A stretch of DNA of 64,000 bases from Euryodendron excelsum (Eukaryota > Streptophyta > Magnoliopsida > Ericales > Pentaphylacaceae). The notes beneath the pieces are model-generated. The model was not told the origin of the DNA and did not search any database. It saw nothing but the letters and a program-made list of their open reading frames with translations. Shown in pieces: positions 34,895 to 46,800 of the stretch (within the stretch, counting starts at the first letter, position 1; every line of letters starts with the position of its first letter). The stretch spans positions 28,512,318 to 28,576,317 of the forward strand of contig CM065379.1 in the NCBI GenBank assembly GCA_033060915.1, read 5' to 3'. The translations under genes and the position numbers were made by a program.

Positions 34895-36370
34895 TCACAC
34901 GTAGTAGTGTTTGACAGCATCTGAATTCAATGGGCTAGGAAATTCTTGGCCATCCATTTCCTCCAAAACGAGAGCTCCTCCAGACAAGACTTTCTTTACC
35001 ATCAATGGCCCTTCGTAGTTTGGAGCAAACTTTCCCTGTGCTGTCTCCTGATGGGGGAACACTTTCTTGAGCACCAAATCTCCCGGCTGGAATGATCGAG
35101 GTCGTACCTTCTTATCAAATGCTCTAGTCATTCGCCTTCTGTAACATTGAGCGTGATAAACTGCAGCCAACCGCTTCTCGTCCAGCAAACAGAGTTGAGC
35201 ATATCGGTCTTTAATCCATTCTGCTTCGTCTAACTTGGTTTCTGTCAAGATCCGTAAAGAAGGAATCTCAATCTCAACAGGGATGACTGCCTCGGTGCTG
35301 TAAACTAGCTCAAAAGGGGTGCTTCCAGTGGAGACCCTCATAGTAGTTCGGTAAGCCATCAATGCAAACGGAAGCTTCTCATGCCAATCTTTGTAATTGT
35401 CAATCATTTTTCGGAGTATTCTCTTAATATTCTTGTTGGCTGCTTCTACTGCCCCATTCATCTGAGGCCGGTAAGTGACCGAATTTCGATGAGTAATGCG
35501 AAATGTTTGACATAGCCTTGATATCAATTCGTTATTTAGATTGGAACCATTATCAGTAATGAGTGATTCGGGAATCCCGTACCGGCAGATGATGTGATGT
35601 TTTATGAACCTTTCTACGACCTTCTTGGTGACATGGATGTAAGAGACGGCTTCCACCCATTTAGTGAAATAATCAATAGCAACTAGGATGAAGCGATGGC
35701 CGTTAGAAGCTTTAGGGGTGATAGGACCAATCATATCTATCCCCCACATAGAAAAGGGCCATGGGGCAGACATGGAATGAAGCTCAAACGGTGGTGCTTT
35801 GATCTTATCCCCGTGTATCTGACATTTGTGACACCGAAGAACGTATCTAATGCAGTCTGACTCCATTGTTGACCAGAAATACCCCGTCCGAAGAATCTTC
35901 TTTGCAAGCGTGTGGCCATTCATGTGGGGGCCACAAACTCCCTCGTGGACTTCCTCCATGATAACTTTGGCTTCGGCAGCATTAACACATCTTAGAGGTC
36001 CGAACCATGATCTCCTGAAAAGCTCATTTCCAGCCATGAAATAGTGTCCTGCCAAACGACAAATGGTCTTCCTATCGCGTTGTGTTGCCGCATCGGGGAA
36101 CGTCCTGGCTTGAATATATCTCTGGATGTCATAAAACCACGGTTTCTCATGAGGTTCAACGGTTGTATGTAGGCAATAAGAGGGGACATCCCTGGTGAAG
36201 ATCTGTAGAGGGGGTATTTCAGTGCCACTGTCGACCTTGATTGCTGCAGCCAATGTAGCCAAGGCATTGGCGAAGCTGTTCTCTGTTCGGGGCACGTGAC
36301 GAAAATCCACGCTTTTGAACAGCTGACATAGGTCCTTGACCTGTTGATGATACGGGGAGAGTTTGGCGTC
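34895..36370 (-). pseudogene. pol: Element A integrase
   Basis: The open frame 36310-34895 (471 residues) begins within the RNase H-integrase linker, HVPRTENSFANALATLA. It then carries an HHCC zinc domain (HEG...H and CHKC, about residues 122-163). The DDE core follows: GIDMIGP (Asp about 192), ITDNGSNLNN (Asp about 253) and NGAVEAANKN (Glu about 289). The C-terminal part has QPGDLVLKKVFPHQ and ends NSDAVKHYYV. The domain itself is intact. A TGA at 36371-36373, probably from CGA or TGG, separates it from RNase H in the same frame. Its role is insertion of the element cDNA into host DNA. Confidence 0.93.
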
Positions 36371-37344
36371 TCAAGTTTGATACACGTCCTTGGACTGCTG
36401 AATGACCAAATCTGAATCTCCGAGAACAACCAATTCATCAATCTTCATTTCTACTGCCAATCTTAACCCCAGGATGCAAGCCTTATATTCGGCGATGTTA
36501 TTAGTACAGAGTTCAAGTTGTAGCTTAACTACAATGGGATAGTGACTGCCGGTTCTTGACACTACTACTGCCCCAATGCTAGCTCCCCTTTTATTAGCAG
36601 CGCTGTCGAAAAACATCCTCCACCCGGCTAGTATATTTTCATCAGGAAATTGGGGCTCCATGGATTGATAATCATCAATGGGGTTCTCAGCCAGATAATC
36701 AGCTATCACCTGCCCCTTGACTACTTTACGGGTAGTGAACACAATGTTGAATTCTGACAGGATCATGTGCCATCGAGCAATTCTGCTGGACAGGGTGGGT
36801 TTCTCGAATATATACTTAAGGGGATCCATTTGAGAGATGAGGAATGTGGTATGATAGAGCATGTAGTGTCGAAGCCTATGAGCTGCCCCGGCTAATGCAC
36901 AACAGGTTTTCTCGAGATCGGAATACTTCGCTTCATATGGCAGAAATTTCTTACTAAGGTAGTAAATGGCTTGCTCTTTTCTCCCCGTTTCATCATGTTG
37001 CCCCAGGACATATCCCATAGAAGTATCTAACACTGTCATGTACATCAGCAAAGGACGCTTCGGGTTGGTGCCACTAGGATAGGGGGATTCTGAAGATATT
37101 CTTTAATTTTCTCAAACACCATTTGACAGTTATCATCCCACTCCTTTGGAACGTCTTTCTTAAGGAGCTTGAAAATAGGTTCGCACAGGTGGGTCATTTG
37201 GGCGATGAACCTGCTAATAAAGTTTAACTTTCCTAGGAAAGACCGAACCTCCTTTTCCCCTCTTGGTGTAGGCATTTCAACAATGGACTTCACCTTGGCA
37301 GGATCAACCTCTATCCCCTTTTCATTGACTATAAATCCCAACAA
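36371..37344 (-). pseudogene. pol: Element A RT thumb/connection and RNase H
   Basis: 37344-37066 encodes the end of the RT domain (LGFIVNEKGIEVDPAKVKSI, RSFLGKLNFISRFIAQ). After a one-base deletion near 37066 the frame shifts, and 37051-36371 encodes the RT connection (VLGQHDETGRKEQAIYYLSK) and RNase H. RNase H acidic residues are seen in MFFDSAANKRGASIGAVV, NNIAEYKACILGL and VLGDSDLVIQQ. The shift site is read from LVAPT on the upstream side and RPLLMYMTV-like sequence on the downstream side. The domain would degrade the RNA template during reverse transcription. Confidence 0.9.
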
Positions 37345-37392
37345 TTTCCCTGAAGATACTCCGAACGTGCATTTGGCTGGATTTAACTTAAG

Positions 37393-38367
37393 CTAATATT
37401 TACGGAGGCGATCAAACACCTTCCGCAGGTTGAACAAGTGGTCCTTCCGTTGCTTGGACTTGGCGATCATGTCATCCACATAGATTTCTACTTCCCGATG
37501 CATCATATCATGGAATAAAGTTACCATGGCTTTTTGGTAGGTTGCCCCTGCGTTGCGAAGACCGAATGGCATGACCTTATAACAGTATACTCCCCAGGGG
37601 GTAATGAAAGCAGTCTTCTCCCGATCTTCTTCAGCCAGCTTGATCTGATTATAACCCAAAAAACCGTCCATGAAGGAAAACATTCCATGACCGGCCGTGT
37701 TGTCAACAAGAAAATCTATGTGGGGAAGAGGAAAATCATCCTTTGGACTGGCCCTATTGAGGTCCCGAAAGTCAATGCACATCCGCACCTTGCCATCTTT
37801 CTTGGGTACCGGGACAACATTAGCTAGCCATTGAGGATACTCTACCACTTGCAGGAATCCTGCCTGGAATTGTTTAATCACCTCCTCCTTAATCTTCAGG
37901 CTCCATTCGGGTTTCAATCTCCTCAGCTTCTACTTAAAGGGCTTCATCTGCGGGTCCAAAGGTAGTCTATGTTCAACAATGGATTCATCTAGTCCGGGCA
38001 TGTCTTGATAGGACCATGCGAAAACATCCAAGTACGCCCGCAAAAGTTCCAATAGCTCTTTGCGCTGCCATTGATCTAGGCCCGTACCGATTCTAAGCTC
38101 CTTCGGATCTCCCTCATTTCCCAAATTAAAGGTTTCTGTCTCCTCAATGTTCGGGGTATTACGATTCTCGTGTCTTTCTATTTGTTCTTGAATTTCCTCT
38201 GGCACCTCCCCTGTAAAATTTACATCTTCTTCAATCCCCAGTTGTTGGTAATCAAACTTGGTGTTCAAGTCATCATTCATCAAGATTGGCATTCTCTGGA
38301 TTAGCTGAGTAGGATATCGGATGCAAGGGTCCCTAGCATGGAAAATAGTGTACAATAAATCAAACAA
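37393..38367 (-). pseudogene. pol: Element A reverse transcriptase
   Basis: 38367-37930 encodes the acidic N-terminal lead-in (WQRKELLELLRAYLDVFAWS, MPGLDESIVEHRLPLDP). 37917-37393 encodes fingers and palm: VPKKDGKVRMCIDFRDLN, SFMDGFLGYNQI with a catalytic Asp, MPFGLRNAGATYQ and YVDDMIAKS with the catalytic pair. Two TAG codons break the frame, at 37930-37932 and 37393-37395. In both, Gln (CAG) is expected from the family sequence KPFK(Q)KLRR and KY(Q)LKLNPAKC, so both are likely C-to-T changes. The catalytic residues are kept. Its role is synthesis of element cDNA from the tRNA primer. Confidence 0.93.
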
Positions 38368-38468
38368 GAAAGGGATATTATTTTATTCATTGATAAGTTG
38401 CTTTTAAAAAAACAAATAAATTTAAAAGGACAAAGTTTATGGCGAATTAGTTGCTCCAGGGTCTCGCT
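38368..38468 (-). other. PR-RT gap, possible Ogre-type intron region
   Basis: About 100 nt with stops in the relevant frames separates the PR ORF from the RT ORF, which lie in different frames. In described Ogre elements an intron sits at this same boundary. A CCATGCTAG|GGACC acceptor-like site is near 38350; no strong donor was found. Confidence 0.45.
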
Positions 38469-40301
38469 TTAACGGGCTTTGTACCAAAACTTGCGAGCAC
38501 GGATGATGTCTTGGCTGGCCCAATTATGCAACTTTTCGCCTGGCAACATTACTCGAATGGATCCATCTTGGGTTATTCCAATGTTGATTGTCATGATGGG
38601 CGCTTCTCCTTGGACTTTTCTCTTCTTATTACTTAATGCAGGTGTTCCTGTTCCCATGTCTAACTGCTTGAATTGGTCCGAGAGCTCCATGATAGCTTTC
38701 TTATCAGTCCTTTTCTTCCGCGCTGCTTCTATTCTTTCTCTTTTCGTGGGTTCATATCCCAACCCAAAGGTGGGTTCAGCTGATGGTATTTTTACGATTT
38801 CTGGTCTTCCTTGTAAACATCTCCCTAAGCCTTTACCCGGATGGAAACCATTTTCTTTAAAGTACCGTACTACCATCTGAGAGTTCTTGGAATAATTTGG
38901 CTTCACTTGATCTTCCTTCTGTATGACAGTGATATATTCAAATGATTGAAAACAAGAGGGCAGTTCTGTGTCCGATGTAATGATGTCAGCTTTGTACACG
39001 GCGAGCTCTTTCTCAGCGAAAATAGCGATTAACTTGGATCCCACGATGAACTTGACTTTCTGATGAAGACTAGAAGGGACCGCTCCTGCCGAATGAATCC
39101 AGGGCCTTCCTAACAGCAAGTTATAGACACCTAGAATATGTAAAATTTGAAATTTAATCGTGAAGGTTACTGGTCCTATCTCAACTGGCATTTCAATTTC
39201 TCCCATGGCTTCCCTCCGAGATCCATCAAAGGCACGGATGACCATACCGCTATTTTTCAAATAAGTTTGGTCCATTCGCAGCCTTTCCAGAGTAGAATAC
39301 GGGCACACGTTCAATGCCGACCCATTATCTATCAATACTTTGGTCACCACTCTTCCTCTTGTTCTTACAGCGATATGCAAGGCCCGAGTATGACCCGTTC
39401 CATCAGCCGGAATCTCGTCATCAGAGAAAGTGACGATGTTTGGGGCCATAATGAGACTGACCATGTCATGTAGATTGTCTGGCGTGAAACTTTTGGGCAC
39501 ATGAGCATCCTTGAGGATCTTTATTAAAGCATTCCGGTGCACCTCAGAAGTGAGCAGCAAACCTAACATCGAAATGTGGGCTGGGGATTTCCTAAGCTGT
39601 TCCATGATGTCGTAATCGACCTTCCCTAAAGCTTTGGTGAATTCTGACATCTCCTGATCTGTTGGCTGGTTAGAGCATTCTCCTTCTTTATCCTTACCCT
39701 TCCCTTTTCTTTCCACTTCAACAGAGGTATAAAGGCGCCCTGACCGAGTCATTCCCCCTATTTCTGTTATGGGCTCTCCGATGCCCTTATCAGGTGGGTA
39801 ATTCCATGGGACGTTATGAAGACTGGGTATTGGTGTTTGGGTTATGGTGGGAAGAGTTATCCTTGGGTTTATGGCCGAAGGGATTGCTACAGCTGAAGGG
39901 TTGATGAGGACGGGTAGAGTGGTGGATACATTTGGCTTCTTTGGCAAGACTAAAGGTAGTTTAGGTCGTGTGTTTCCTTGGTTGTTGGTTTGAGGTTCAG
40001 GTCGAGCCATAGCGATCATGGGTTCAGGTTTGAACGACGTATTGAGGATAAGGGGATAAGGGGAAGGGTCTAGTAAGGCTCCTATGGTTAAGTTCATGTC
40101 AGGGAGATAAGATCGAGTGGTAAGGAAGGAAGGATTTTGGTATTCGGGCTCCTCTAAGGCAGGAATTGTCCCTTCTGAGATTGTGGTAAGGATGTTGCAC
40201 AGGGGATTCCTGCTTGCATTCCTACTTCTCAATGGTATGTTTTCCTGAAGCTTGTAACCCATGGCCTTCACTATTATAGAGGAAGTTGAACTAGTATTCA
40301 T
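38469..40301 (-). CDS. pol: Element A protease ORF with G-patch-like motif
   Basis: An uninterrupted 610-residue ORF. Residues 1-200 are a low-complexity, Pro-rich region with TRSGRLY. About 210-300 is the conserved pre-protease region (LRKSPAHISMLGLLLTSEVH, FSDDEIPADGTGH). The retropepsin active site is VLIDNGSALN at about 322-331, with the flap and core following to LLGRPWIHSAGAVPSSLHQK. Residues 478-520 read VRYFKENGFHPGKGLGR and FGLGYEP, a G-patch-like segment. The C-terminal region is basic. No capsid domain or zinc knuckle is present, although these normally precede PR in one polyprotein. The ATG at 40301 comes four bases after a splice-acceptor-like TTATAG. The first 200 residues have no identified function. 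Confidence 0.88.
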   Translation of the reverse strand: MNTSSTSSIIVKAMGYKLQENIPLRSRNASRNPLCNILTTISEGTIPALEEPEYQNPSFLTTRSYLPDMNLTIGALLDPSPYPLILNTSFKPEPMIAMARPEPQTNNQGNTRPKLPLVLPKKPNVSTTLPVLINPSAVAIPSAINPRITLPTITQTPIPSLHNVPWNYPPDKGIGEPITEIGGMTRSGRLYTSVEVERKGKGKDKEGECSNQPTDQEMSEFTKALGKVDYDIMEQLRKSPAHISMLGLLLTSEVHRNALIKILKDAHVPKSFTPDNLHDMVSLIMAPNIVTFSDDEIPADGTGHTRALHIAVRTRGRVVTKVLIDNGSALNVCPYSTLERLRMDQTYLKNSGMVIRAFDGSRREAMGEIEMPVEIGPVTFTIKFQILHILGVYNLLLGRPWIHSAGAVPSSLHQKVKFIVGSKLIAIFAEKELAVYKADIITSDTELPSCFQSFEYITVIQKEDQVKPNYSKNSQMVVRYFKENGFHPGKGLGRCLQGRPEIVKIPSAEPTFGLGYEPTKRERIEAARKKRTDKKAIMELSDQFKQLDMGTGTPALSNKKRKVQGEAPIMTINIGITQDGSIRVMLPGEKLHNWASQDIIRARKFWYKAR

Positions 40302-41717
40302 TACCTATAACAATGATGACAACAATTACAAGTTAGGGTTTGGTTCCTGGAGAAATCTATGCAATGCATGTCCTAAGGTACCCCTCTTAAAGAAGGAAAC
40401 TAGTCATGATGTATTGACTCACTTTTGGAGATAGGGGGTTTGCCCCTGTATGCAGACACTTTACCGTCAGGTGAGAATCTTCAGCCATTCATGCATTCAT
40501 TCATAATAAAAAGGTACATTAAATTTTGGGTTTGAAATACAAAAGAATTGAAGTACATTTTAATAGGGGGAGGGGGAACATTTTCCTTTGGACTTCCACC
40601 TATCTACTTTTACAAAGGGGAAACCCTAAACTACTCTTGAGTCTTCGGATTCGCCTTCCTTGGATTTGATGTCGAGGAGGTCGCTGAAAGACCTTGTTGA
40701 TTGATTGCCCCTTGCCTTCTTGGCAACCCTATCTCCGTGAGCATAGAGGGATTGGGGCCCCTCTTATGGAATGAATTGATATGCATGCCATGAGTCCTTA
40801 GGGTTACGTGGGAACCCTTAGGGTTTGGGTAGGTTTAATGCAAGGGAGAGTAACGTTGGTGTCGCTCTCAATGGGTTGATCATATGCATGAGAATGCAGT
40901 GACTTGAGTTACTTGGAACTCTTGTCTGAACATGGGATATTGAATGCATGAACATGAATATGCAAAAAGTATAAGGAGAGAAAGTACAAGTTGAAGTAAA
41001 CATGCATGCATGAACAATTTGACAGGCATTATAACAATATAAATACAAGCATTATAACAGCAGGTATAAATGAAAGTAAGAGCAGTCGCCCTTTCCTCCG
41101 TGATTTTGAAAATGGTGCTCGTGTCCTAAATCCGGCAGAGGTTCGGGTATGCATGGTGTCTAAATGAGTATGAGGTTGAGGGTTGACTAATGCGTCCTAA
41201 AAAGGCTCGGTCCCCGGATCTTCAAACCTAGGCCCACTCCCCGAGGTGGTGCCATGATCAGTTGGTGATCCGAGCGGGGGAACCATCAAGAGGCCGTAGG
41301 CGAAGAAACTGACACAGCATCTTGCCCACAACCAATATACCGTTCCCCCTTTCTAACTAGAAATGACATATCATGGTATGCAAATATGCAGAATGCAAGT
41401 GCACATGCAGTGTGTGTGTGATTTTTAAAAGTGGAGGAAAGGGCCCAACAACTCCCATTCATCCTATACATCACATTCATGCACAACAGTTAATAATGTT
41501 TAAACATAAGGTGCACCTACAAAACAAAGATGCAAGTGTCAGTATGTGAACGACAAACATAATACAAGATAATATGAGTAGATGCATGTTTTTTTTGAAA
41601 ACAATTATGAAAATTTAGTTTTGAAAATTTGAAGTGAATAGGATTGAACCAAATTAATTGAAGACTCTACATGGGTAAAGGGTGAAGAGACATGACTAAC
41701 GGCCTAACCCTCTAAGT
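40302..41717 (-). other. Element A untranslated leader
   Basis: Clearly homologous to the E1 leader (52655-54206) over nearly its whole length, including blocks near 40860-41000. It is not coding. It includes a candidate intron at 40422-40305 with donor AAAA|GTGAGT and acceptor GTTATAG. Confidence 0.8.
40305..40422 (-). other. Candidate leader intron of element A, 118 nt
   Basis: GTGAGTC donor at 40422 and TTATAG acceptor at 40306-40305, right before the PR ORF start. E1 has the same donor and a similar acceptor (53970-54117) before gag. Confidence 0.45.
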
Positions 41718-41736
41718 GTCCCCAGTGGAGTCGCCA
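41718..41736 (-). other. Primer-binding site of element A
   Basis: TGGCGACTCCACTGGGGAC, two bases inside the 5' LTR end. The match is of the kind reported for Ogre/Tat elements, usually tRNA-Arg; the tRNA identity is from memory. Confidence 0.88.
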
Positions 41737-42540
41737 GCTGTCGCGCCCAGATTTTTCGCGCTCGAGGAATACTCACACAAGCGGGAAAAATACTGTACTC
41801 TCTCGTTAGAACTCACCCTCCTAGAAGAATGAGTGCGACTAGGTTTGAATTGAAAACAGGTTTGAATAAAGGGCTTTTGAAAAAGGTTCGGAGTCGCCAC
41901 CTAACTTGATTAAGGTGAGTTAGGTCACCTAAAAACTAAGAATAATCCGAAGACTATACTTAGGGTTTTGAAAACAATTTGAAAAATATCTCCTCAAGAG
42001 AGGGCTTTTAAGGAAAACGGGTTGTTTGGCAACCTTTGGAAAACATTTAGCCCTTTTTTGAAAAATAACTCCTTTTGGTCTTTGAAAACAGTGATCTAGG
42101 TTCGGAGGTTGGTTACGTGTAGGGAAGACGCACTAAGCTATCACCCTACCCCGCCCTTTCAGTACCTACATGTCAATCTACCCTAGATTCACCTATGAGA
42201 GTCTTCGACTAACTCTAGTTCAACCCTATTCACTTTCAAAAACAATGTTCGAAACATAATGCATGATATGCAAATGCAAAATAAGAAAGAATTGAAAAAT
42301 AGATTTAGAAAGAGATTGATTTGATTTGAAAATTGAAATTGGGAAGTTTGAAAATTGAAAGCAGAAGTTTAAAAATAGAAATTTTGAAATTGGAATTTGA
42401 AAATTGATTGGAATTTGAAATTTGGAAAGAATTTTGAAACCACACCCATGAGGGTGGAATTGAAAGTTTGAAAAATATTATGACCGCACCTATGAAGGTT
42501 GCCTACGAATCGCTTTGGGGGAATCAGGTCAGTCGTAGTT

Positions 42541-42554
42541 CGGACCGAAGTCCG
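42541..42554 (-). other. CGGAC-TTCG-GTCCG hairpin in R-U5
   Basis: A perfect 5-bp stem closed by C(TTCG)G, which as RNA would be a UUCG tetraloop. The stem is kept with other loops at 18811-18824, 25364-25377 and 59231-59244. One-base stem mismatches occur at 8817-8830, 16163-16176, 26235-26248 and 51824-51837. Confidence 0.6.
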
Positions 42555-45248
42555 ATTGAAAAGCGATTGATTTGAAGAGAGAAATTGGATTAGAAAAAGA
42601 GGTTGAATTGAAAACTGGATTTGATTTGGGATTAGAAGAGGAGATTGAATTGGAAATTGAATTGGATTTGAAATTAGAAGAGGAGATTGGAAATTGGAAA
42701 TTGAGGACTTTGATTTGAAAAGATAGATTTGGACTTGTTTTGGAACAAGAAGGTTTAAGAAAACCTAGACTTAGGAAATAGAAGAGACTTCGGAAATATT
42801 TGACTTGGCTTGGAAGATTTGGAAAGATTGGATTTTAGGAGATGTTCAAATTAGGAAAGGTCTGATTTAGGAAAGTTTCGAATTAAGAAAATTTCATTTT
42901 TGGAAAGTTTTTGAATTACGAAAGTTTTGGTTTAGGAAAGTTTCAACTTAGGAATGCTTTGAATTAGGAAAGTTTTCAAATTAGGAGAGTTTCGAAATTA
43001 AGAAAGTTTTGAAATTAGGAAAGTTTTGAATTAAGAAAGTTTCGAATTTAGAAATGTTTGAAAAGTGAAGTTTTGATTTTGGAAAGTTTTGAATTAAGAA
43101 AGTTTCGACTTAAGAAATGTTTGAAAAAAGGAAGTTTTGATTTTGGAAAGTTTTGAATTAAGAAAGTTTCGACTTAAGAAAGTCTTAAATTAAGAAAGCT
43201 TTGAGTTTAGAAAAGTCTTAGATTTGAAAAGATGTTGAAGTTTTGGAAAGTTTAGAATTTAGAAAGCTTGGAAGTTTAGAAAGATTTAACTTAAGAAAGT
43301 TTTGAATTTAGGAAGCTTTGGATTTGAAAAGATTTGAAATTTGGAAAGTTTAGGATTCAGAAAGCTTTAGAGTTTAGAAAGATTTAAGATTTTAGAAAGT
43401 TTTAGAGTTTTAGAAAATCTTGAAATTAAGAAAGGTTTGAATTTAGGAAAGGTTTAAAAGCTTGAATTTAGAAAGTTAAGATTTGGAAAGGGGGTGGAAT
43501 TAGGAAAGAGTTGGATTAGGAAAAATTTGAAAGTTGAGTTTTAAAATTTAGGAAAGATTTTTATTTTCAAGTTTTGGGAACTTAAGGTTTAGGAAAGTGA
43601 AAATTTAGGAAAGATTTAAAGTTTAGGTTTAGGAAACTTATGGTTTAGGAAGGAATTGAATTAAGAAAGGTTCGGATTAGGAAGGGATTGGATTTGGTTT
43701 CTAAAAACAAGGGTTTGATTTTGTTTCCAAAAACGGAGGACAGGATCTAGTTTCCTAAACGGGGAGATTTGATTCGGTTTCCTAAAGGGAAGGTAGGATT
43801 TGGCTAGGATTTGGAAAGGAGATTCTAGAAACTCTAGTTTTGGAAAACTATAGTTTGGGCGTAGAAAATAGGTTTTGGAAACACGTATAGTTTTGATGTA
43901 AAAAAACGAGAGATTTTGGAAACCTAGGTTTGGGGCAAGGTTTGAAAACCATGTTTTTAGGAAGAAAATTTAGGGTTTCCTAATTGTGGGTTCTAGGGTT
44001 TGGTTTGGGCTTTAAGGAAAGAGTTTTTTTTGGAAAACGCGTTTTTGGAAACGAAGGTTTTCTAGAAGGGAATCCTAGGGAGGAGTTTTTTGGAAAGCAT
44101 GTTTTTGGAAACGTAGAGTTTAGAAAGAAAATCCTATAGGGGAATTTCTAGAAGGAAGATTCCGGGATGAGAGTTTTTAGAAAGATTTTTAGGGAGTGTT
44201 TTTAGAAAGTGAATTTTGAGGAAAGAAAGTTTTGGAAAGGAGTTGAAAAAGAGAGTTTTGAAAGGGAATTTTTGAAATCAATTTTGAAGAGGGGAGTTTT
44301 AGGAAAGGATATTGAAAAAGAGATTTTTAGGAAGAGATTTTTGAAGAAAGAAGTTTTTAGAAGGTGTAAAAACATCTCACTTTCCTAAAGCAATTCTAAC
44401 CATAAGAAGGCTAGAACCACTTTAAGAAAGTGGTTTTGAAAACAAGGTTTGAAAAAAGGCCACTTTTAATATAACACTTTCCTAAAGCAACCCTAGCTAT
44501 GGAAAGGCTAGAATCATCCTAGGATTGTGATTTTGAAAACATGTTTTTGAGAAAGAGCTTTTGATGCAATTTTGAAAACAAGTTAGAAAACGATTTTTGA
44601 AAACAACTTTCTGAAAACGAATTTTGGAAGATGCAAGACTATGATATGCACAATGCAATTTGGGGTCGTGAACATACAAGGTTAAGGCTTCACCACATAA
44701 TCAAGGGGTCCGGACCCACGTGGTCTTTGGTTAGACTAGAAGAAAGCCCCCGACACGGTAACTCTCCCATAGTCCAATCCTACACATGGACCGGGAATCC
44801 CCTTGTTTCAAGCATGCAAAGAAAGGGAGGGGAAAGAGATGGGGGATTAAAATAGAGAAAACCCAAGTGGGTTGGAGAGAGAAGAGAGAGGGGGAAAGTG
44901 CAGAAAATTAAATAGGGAGCCTACCTTGTTTCTTGTTTATTTTGCACGCCGTGCAGCCTTCGGTCTTCGGTGTTCGGTCTTCAGTCTTGATCTTCACCCT
45001 CAGTCTTCAAGGATTGTCTTCAAGCTTTGAATGGCTGCTCTTCAAGTCTTGAGAGAGTGCTTGAAGGCTAGTGTATGAGTGTATAGGGGTGTGTATGAGT
45101 GTATAGGAGGCTAGGGTTTGTGTATAGTGGCTAGGGTTTGGAAAACCTAGGGAGGCTAGGGTTTTTGGAGGTGCTCGAGCTCTGTGTATCGAATTATGTG
45201 ATTTTGAGGTTAAGTTTGTAGACCCCTTTCACGTTGATCGAGGCTCTG

Positions 45249-45370
45249 TATTTATAGAAGTTGGACAAGCCTGGCGCCTGTTGCAGTGGCGCCTGGGCAA
45301 AGTTTATACTGGCGCCACTAGGAGTGGCGCCAGGCCATTTTTTGGCTTGGCGCCACTACTAGTGGCGCCA
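45249..45370 (-). promoter_or_regulatory. Promoter module in 5' LTR of A
   Basis: TATAAATA (minus strand, 45256-45249). Upstream are a 25-bp inverted repeat at 45309-45333 (arms CTGGCGCCACT / AGTGGCGCCAG) and a 23-bp one at 45348-45370 (arms TGGCGCCACT / AGTGGCGCCA). This would drive the element transcript. Confidence 0.78.
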
Positions 45371-45766
45371 GCCATTTAGGAAACAATTAAGGTCGGCAAG
45401 CAACGTATCTTTGACTAGATTTGGGCGCCTGTACTAGTGACTACCATGTAAACTTTAGCCTGGCTTCACTAGGAGTGACTCCGGAAAGTCCGGGAATGAT
45501 TTGAAGGAGTCAGGAGTGACCCGGAAGGCCGGAAAGGAGCAGGAACACTTAAAATAGCGTCCTGGAGGTATTTGACTTGAAAAGTGAGGATTGGATGTGT
45601 CGGAAAGGTTGATCGAGCCTTTAGGGGGCAAAACGGTCAATCGGACCGGAAAACTGCCGGGTCAGACTCAAACTGTCCCGGAAGAAGACTTGGGACCTGG
45701 AAACATTATGTAGAATGTTCCCAGAGGTTGCCGGTTTGATTTCCAGGGCCGGCGTAGTCGGAAATG

Positions 45767-46237
45767 GAGACCGGCCCACCAGGGGCAAAACGGTCATTTT
45801 GTACCGGGTTTGCCGGAACTGACTCGGAATGGTCCGGAAAGGTAAAGGAAGGTCGAGAACACTATAAAAAGTATTTTCAGGACATTACCGGTTTGATACC
45901 CAGAGCCGGTGTGGTCGAAGAAGGAGACCGGCCCTCTAGGGGCAAAACGGTCATTTTGTATCGGGTTGGCCGGAACTGACTCGGAACGGTCCGGAAAGGT
46001 AAAGGAAGGTCGAGAACACTATAAAAAGTATTCTCGGGACATTACCGATTTGATACCTAGAGCCGGTGTGGTCGAAGAAGGAGACCGGCCCTTTAGGGGC
46101 AAAACGGTCATTTTGTGTCGGGTTGGCCGGAACTGACTTGGAATGGTCCGGAAAGGTAAAGTAAGGTCGAGAACACTATAAAAAGTATTCTCGGGACATT
46201 ACCGGTTTGATACCCAGAGCCGGTGTGGTTTCTAGGG
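45767..46237 (-). repeat. Three 157-bp tandem units, 5' LTR of A
   Basis: Unit starts at 45767, 45924 and 46081, exactly 157 bp apart. The 3' LTR has two. Confidence 0.85.
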
Positions 46238-46354
46238 CGTTCGAATGCCTAGGGGCAAAAAAGGTCATCTTGACCGGAAAAGGTCCAAAGGGTAATTTGG
46301 TCATTTTTCACCGAAGTGAGCTAACAAACATGGGTATTGACCTAGGTTTTGAGT

Positions 46355-46800
46355 GTTTCCGCCACTCGGACGGGGTTGAGCATTTCCGTTACTCGGACGG
46401 GGTTGACGATTTGAGAGTATTTCCGCTACTCTAACGGTTCTGTGAGTATTTCCGCTACTCCAACGGTTCTGTGAGTATTTCCGCTACTCTAACGGTTCTG
46501 TGTGTATTTCCGCTACTCTAACGGTTTTATGAGTAGTTTTGCTACTCGGACCGTCTCGAGAAATAAACTGTCTCGAGAGAGGGATTAGAAAGGGGTCTTA
46601 CCGTCTCCGAAGAGACGTGCCTGGATTGGAACCGTCTCGAGGAATAAACTGTCTCGAGAGAGGGATTGGAAAGGGGTCTTACCGACTCCGAAGAGATGTG
46701 CCTGGGTTTTGAGTGTTTCCGCCACTCTAATGGTGTTGTGAGTGTTTCTGCCACTCTTACGGTTTTGTGAGTAGTTTTGCTACTCGGACCATCTCGAGAA
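46355..46800 (-). repeat. Hairpin units in 5' LTR of A
   Basis: GAGTA-TTTCCGC-TACTC and GAGTG-TTTCCGC-CACTC units, about four in the main run (46415-46520) and others around it, fewer than in the 3' LTR. CTCGAGA-rich segments lie between. Confidence 0.8.

Noticed and set aside
38479..38880. 133-codon plus-strand frame, also 39147-39473 and 37534-37827
   Set aside because: They are shadows opposite the PR and RT coding strand.
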